Shown here: positions 6,174 to 7,791 of the stretch, piece after piece
Layout of the letters: every line of letters starts with the position of its first letter
Numbering within the stretch: position 1 is the first letter of the stretch
NCBI GenBank assembly: GCA_027031025.1
Contig: JALVEJ010000261.1
Coordinates: 1 to 7,791, forward strand
Length of the DNA stretch: 7,791 bases
Reading direction: 5' to 3'
DNA from: Flavobacteriales bacterium
GTDB taxonomy: Bacteria; Bacteroidota; Bacteroidia; Flavobacteriales; Flavobacteriaceae
Notes under the pieces: generated by a model
Told to the model about the DNA's origin: nothing
Seen by the model: only the letters and a program-made list of their open reading frames with translations
Database searches by the model: none
Program-made: the position numbers and the translations under genes

Positions 6174-6341
6174 GCAAAAGAATATTGGTTATTAATGTTG
6201 CGAAAATAATTTTTTTTCCTTGGTTTTTAAGTTTTTTTGTGAAAATTTTTGATGCTGTATCGAATTCAAGAGATAATTTAACTTATTAGCTCAATATTGA
6301 TTCACATATTATAGAGAATAACATCTCCCAAACTTTTGCAA

Positions 6342-6361
6342 TTATCTCCCTTAGGAGATAA
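6342..6361. repeat. Perfect 8-bp inverted repeat (TTATCTCC/GGAGATAA)
   Basis: TTATCTCC (6342-6349), a four-base spacer CTTA, then GGAGATAA (6354-6361) form a perfect hairpin or dyad. ATCTCCC also occurs as a direct copy exactly two helical turns away (6323-6329). There is no T-tract on either side, so it is not a classical terminator. Its position between two divergent promoters suits an operator, but no regulator is encoded nearby. Confidence 0.5.
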
Positions 6362-6449
6362 AGCATTTAAAAGCTAATTTGCTATACATATTTGAATTGA
6401 TTGTTGCCCACCAAACAACTTAGAGACAACTCGTAGATTAATTAAAATT

Positions 6450-6470
6450 ATGACAAAAGTCATTTTTGTC
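6450..6470. repeat. Overlapping alternative palindromes upstream of atpB
   Basis: ATGAC (6450-6454) pairs with GTCAT (6459-6463) across AAAA, while GACAAAA (6452-6458) pairs with TTTTGTC (6464-6470) across GTCAT. The two pairings share bases and exclude each other. They lie about 45-60 bases upstream of the atpB -33 box. They could be a protein-binding dyad; chance in AT-rich DNA cannot be ruled out. Confidence 0.35.
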
Positions 6471-6512
6471 TTTTATTAAGTCTGCGCAATTTTTGATAAT
6501 TGTCAAAAAAAA

Positions 6513-6542
6513 TTGTCCGAACAAAAAAAAATCTTACTTTTG
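6513..6542 (+). promoter_or_regulatory. atpB promoter (TTG-N19-TACTTTTG)
   Basis: TTG at 6513-6515 and TACTTTTG at 6535-6542 are separated by 19 bases, a full match to the Bacteroidota promoter pattern, and C follows the -7 box. The start of transcription should fall at about 6548-6550. That leaves a very short leader before the ATG at 6562. AAAAGGA (6554-6560) ends one base before the ATG, too close to work as a normal Shine-Dalgarno. Confidence 0.65.
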
Positions 6543-6561
6543 CAAAAATCTTTAAAAGGAT

Positions 6562-7659
6562 ATGACGCATAAACTTTTTATATATCTGTTATTAAGCTTG
6601 TTTTTTGCCGGGTTCAACTTGTCTGCGCAAACGGAACATGAGGTCGAACCGGCTCATCATAACGAACAAACCGATGCGCATCAAGGGCAGGACGAGCCGT
6701 TTGATCCGACAGAATTGATTAATCACCATTTGTCCGACTCACACGATTATGCATTTGAACTCCCTTTTATTCATAAAACCTTTCATTTACCGGTTATTCT
6801 TTGGACCAAAAACGGTTTAACTATTTTCTCTTCGGGAGAATTCCAAGGAGATGAACATGGTAAAGTCATTGTTGAAAAAAACGGACAAAAATTTAAACGT
6901 ATTCATGACTTAATTGTTTATGCCGACCAAGTAGGTGAACATGTTGAGCCAAAAGATGTGTCATTATCACAAAGGCCCTTGGATTTTTCTATTACCAAAA
7001 ATGTCGCTTCAATGTTACTGACATTTTTAGCCTTATTATTGGTATTATTTTATACCAAAAAATCTTATGATAGCAATAAAGTACCAAGAGGGCTAGCAAG
7101 TTTTATCGAACCCTTAGTGGTCTTTATTCGGGATATGGCTAAGGAAAATATCGGACCTAAATATGAAAAATTTGTTCCTTTCTTATTGACGGTGTTTTTC
7201 TTTATATTATTTGCTAATCTGTTCGGACTCATTCCGTTTTCGCCATTTGGTTACAACTTAACAGGAAATATTGCAGTTACATTTGTATTAGCCGTTATTG
7301 TGTTTATTATCACCAATGTTAATGGTAATAAAGATTACTGGACACATATTTTATGGCCTCCGGGCGTGCCTGTGATTTTAAAACCTTTTATTGCATTGAT
7401 TGAGATATTGAGTATTTTTACCAAACCGTTCGCTTTGATGATTCGTTTGTTTGCCAATATACTGGCAGGACACACCATCATTTTGACATTTGTAACTTTA
7501 ATATTTGTTTTCAAAAATTGGGGCGTTCCCTTTGCGTCGGGATTTGCTACCATATTTATGTATATCAGTGAGTTGCTTGTAGCATTTTTGCAAGCATATG
7601 TGTTTACGCTTTTGTCAGCTATCTATTTTGGAATGGCTGTCAAAGAAGAAGCGCATTAA
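6562..7659 (+). CDS. atpB: F-type ATP synthase F0 subunit a
   Basis: Subunit a forms the two proton (or sodium) half-channels beside the c-ring in the inner membrane. The protein is long, 365 residues against about 270 in E. coli. The extra length is an N-terminal signal-peptide-like segment (1-22, LSAQ) and a His/Glu-rich periplasmic domain to about residue 145, with several His (32, 33, 40, 55, 56, 61). Membrane helices follow at about 147-165, 203-225, 234-252, 270-310 and 325-358. The essential arginine is Arg295 in ALMIRLFANILAGH, with Asn299 four residues on. His304 occupies the E. coli Glu219 position and Glu337 (YISELL) the E. coli His245 position, the natural Glu/His swap seen in many species. 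Gln344 in FLQAYVF matches Gln252. All key residues are present, so the subunit should work. atpE follows after 82 bases. Confidence 0.95.
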   Translation: MTHKLFIYLLLSLFFAGFNLSAQTEHEVEPAHHNEQTDAHQGQDEPFDPTELINHHLSDSHDYAFELPFIHKTFHLPVILWTKNGLTIFSSGEFQGDEHGKVIVEKNGQKFKRIHDLIVYADQVGEHVEPKDVSLSQRPLDFSITKNVASMLLTFLALLLVLFYTKKSYDSNKVPRGLASFIEPLVVFIRDMAKENIGPKYEKFVPFLLTVFFFILFANLFGLIPFSPFGYNLTGNIAVTFVLAVIVFIITNVNGNKDYWTHILWPPGVPVILKPFIALIEILSIFTKPFALMIRLFANILAGHTIILTFVTLIFVFKNWGVPFASGFATIFMYISELLVAFLQAYVFTLLSAIYFGMAVKEEAH

Positions 7660-7741
7660 TTTTAAGTAGAATAAAATATAGCTGAAGGTTGTAGAGCCGG
7701 AAGCTTATCGTTGAAATATTAACCCTAAAAATCAAGTAATT

Positions 7742-7791
7742 ATGCCAGCATCAATTGGAGCAGGTATAGGAGCAGGTTTAGCAGCCATCGG
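7742..7791 (+). CDS. atpE: F-type ATP synthase F0 subunit c, N-terminal fragment (cut by window end)
   Basis: The last 50 bases start an open frame with ATG at 7742 reading MPASIGAGIGAGLAAI, cut by the window end. The Gly/Ala repeat pattern GAGIGAGLAAIG is the glycine-rich inner face of the first helix of subunit c, the rotor ring of ATP synthase. The position directly after atpB fits the standard F0 gene order. The ion-binding carboxylate is in the second helix, outside the window, so proton versus sodium use cannot be judged. The 82-base gap after atpB is AT-rich and shows no clear hairpin or promoter. There is no Shine-Dalgarno before the ATG. Confidence 0.88.
   Translation, partial: MPASIGAGIGAGLAAI

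Larger units (their letters stand above)
6174..6561. other. Divergent intergenic region between the PfkB kinase and atpB
   Basis: This 388-base region has no supportable gene; the open frames I read are under about 10 codons. It contains homopolymer A/T runs next to the kinase start and a perfect hairpin at 6342-6361. ATCTCCC is repeated 21 bases apart (6323-6329, 6344-6350), and GAGATAA recurs at 6270-6276 and 6355-6361. An overlapping pair of palindromes lies at 6450-6470, and AATTGTC is directly repeated at 6498-6504 and 6511-6517. The atpB promoter is at 6513-6542. No atpI/atpZ-like gene precedes atpB here, so the ATP synthase transcription unit seems to begin at atpB. Confidence 0.65.

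Noticed and set aside
6342..6361. Rho-independent terminator
   Set aside because: The hairpin has no T-tract on either strand and lies between two divergent gene starts, where neither gene would need a terminator.
7335..7553. 72-codon leftward frame inside atpB
   Set aside because: It is antisense to the essential Arg295 helix of subunit a.
1..7791. CRISPR array, tRNA, rRNA, prophage or insertion-sequence genes
   Set aside because: I searched by eye on both strands and found no spaced direct repeats of CRISPR type, no tRNA cloverleaf and no transposase- or integrase-like frame.

Overview
The window looks like a chromosomal segment of a low-G+C member of the Bacteroidota, probably flavobacterium-like. 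Three things support this. The promoters fit the Bacteroidota TTG-N19/21-TAnnTTTG pattern, and genes mostly lack a Shine-Dalgarno sequence. LptC is a lipoprotein. The F0 subunit a carries a long, signal-peptide-bearing, His-rich periplasmic N-terminus. Most of the content is core housekeeping; I see no phage, transposase, CRISPR array, rRNA or tRNA.

Layout. Positions 1-258 (minus) hold the N-terminal 86 codons of a membrane protein of the LTA-synthase/sulfatase type, cut by the window edge. A 313-base divergent spacer (259-571) holds an imperfect palindromic element and the coaX promoter. Positions 572-4518 (plus) are a tight four-gene operon with 3-11 base gaps: coaX (type III pantothenate kinase), an outer-membrane beta-barrel protein, a secreted TPR protein, and lptC. 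A convergent spacer (4519-4732) holds a second palindromic element of the same architecture. Positions 4733-6173 (minus) are a two-gene unit: a PfkB-family sugar/nucleoside kinase overlapping by 20 bases a thioredoxin-like lipoprotein (TlpA/ResA type) that must start on TTG. A 388-base divergent spacer (6174-6561) contains inverted repeats and a good promoter, followed by the start of the ATP synthase F0 genes: atpB (complete) and atpE (first 16 codons, cut by the window end).

How the genes fit together. coaX makes 4'-phosphopantothenate for CoA. The three genes behind it all encode exported proteins: one outer-membrane barrel, one periplasmic TPR protein and the LptC lipoprotein of the LPS export bridge. 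This suggests an envelope-biogenesis module that shares a transcript with a CoA gene. atpB and atpE begin the membrane sector of the F-type ATP synthase.

The points most worth a second look are the two similar 'outer stem + AGTGAA hairpin + 3-prime tail' elements that bracket the coaX-lptC operon, the repeat cluster between pfkB and atpB, the TTG-started coupled lipoprotein gene, and a strong excess of the tetranucleotide CCGG in coding DNA despite the low G+C content.
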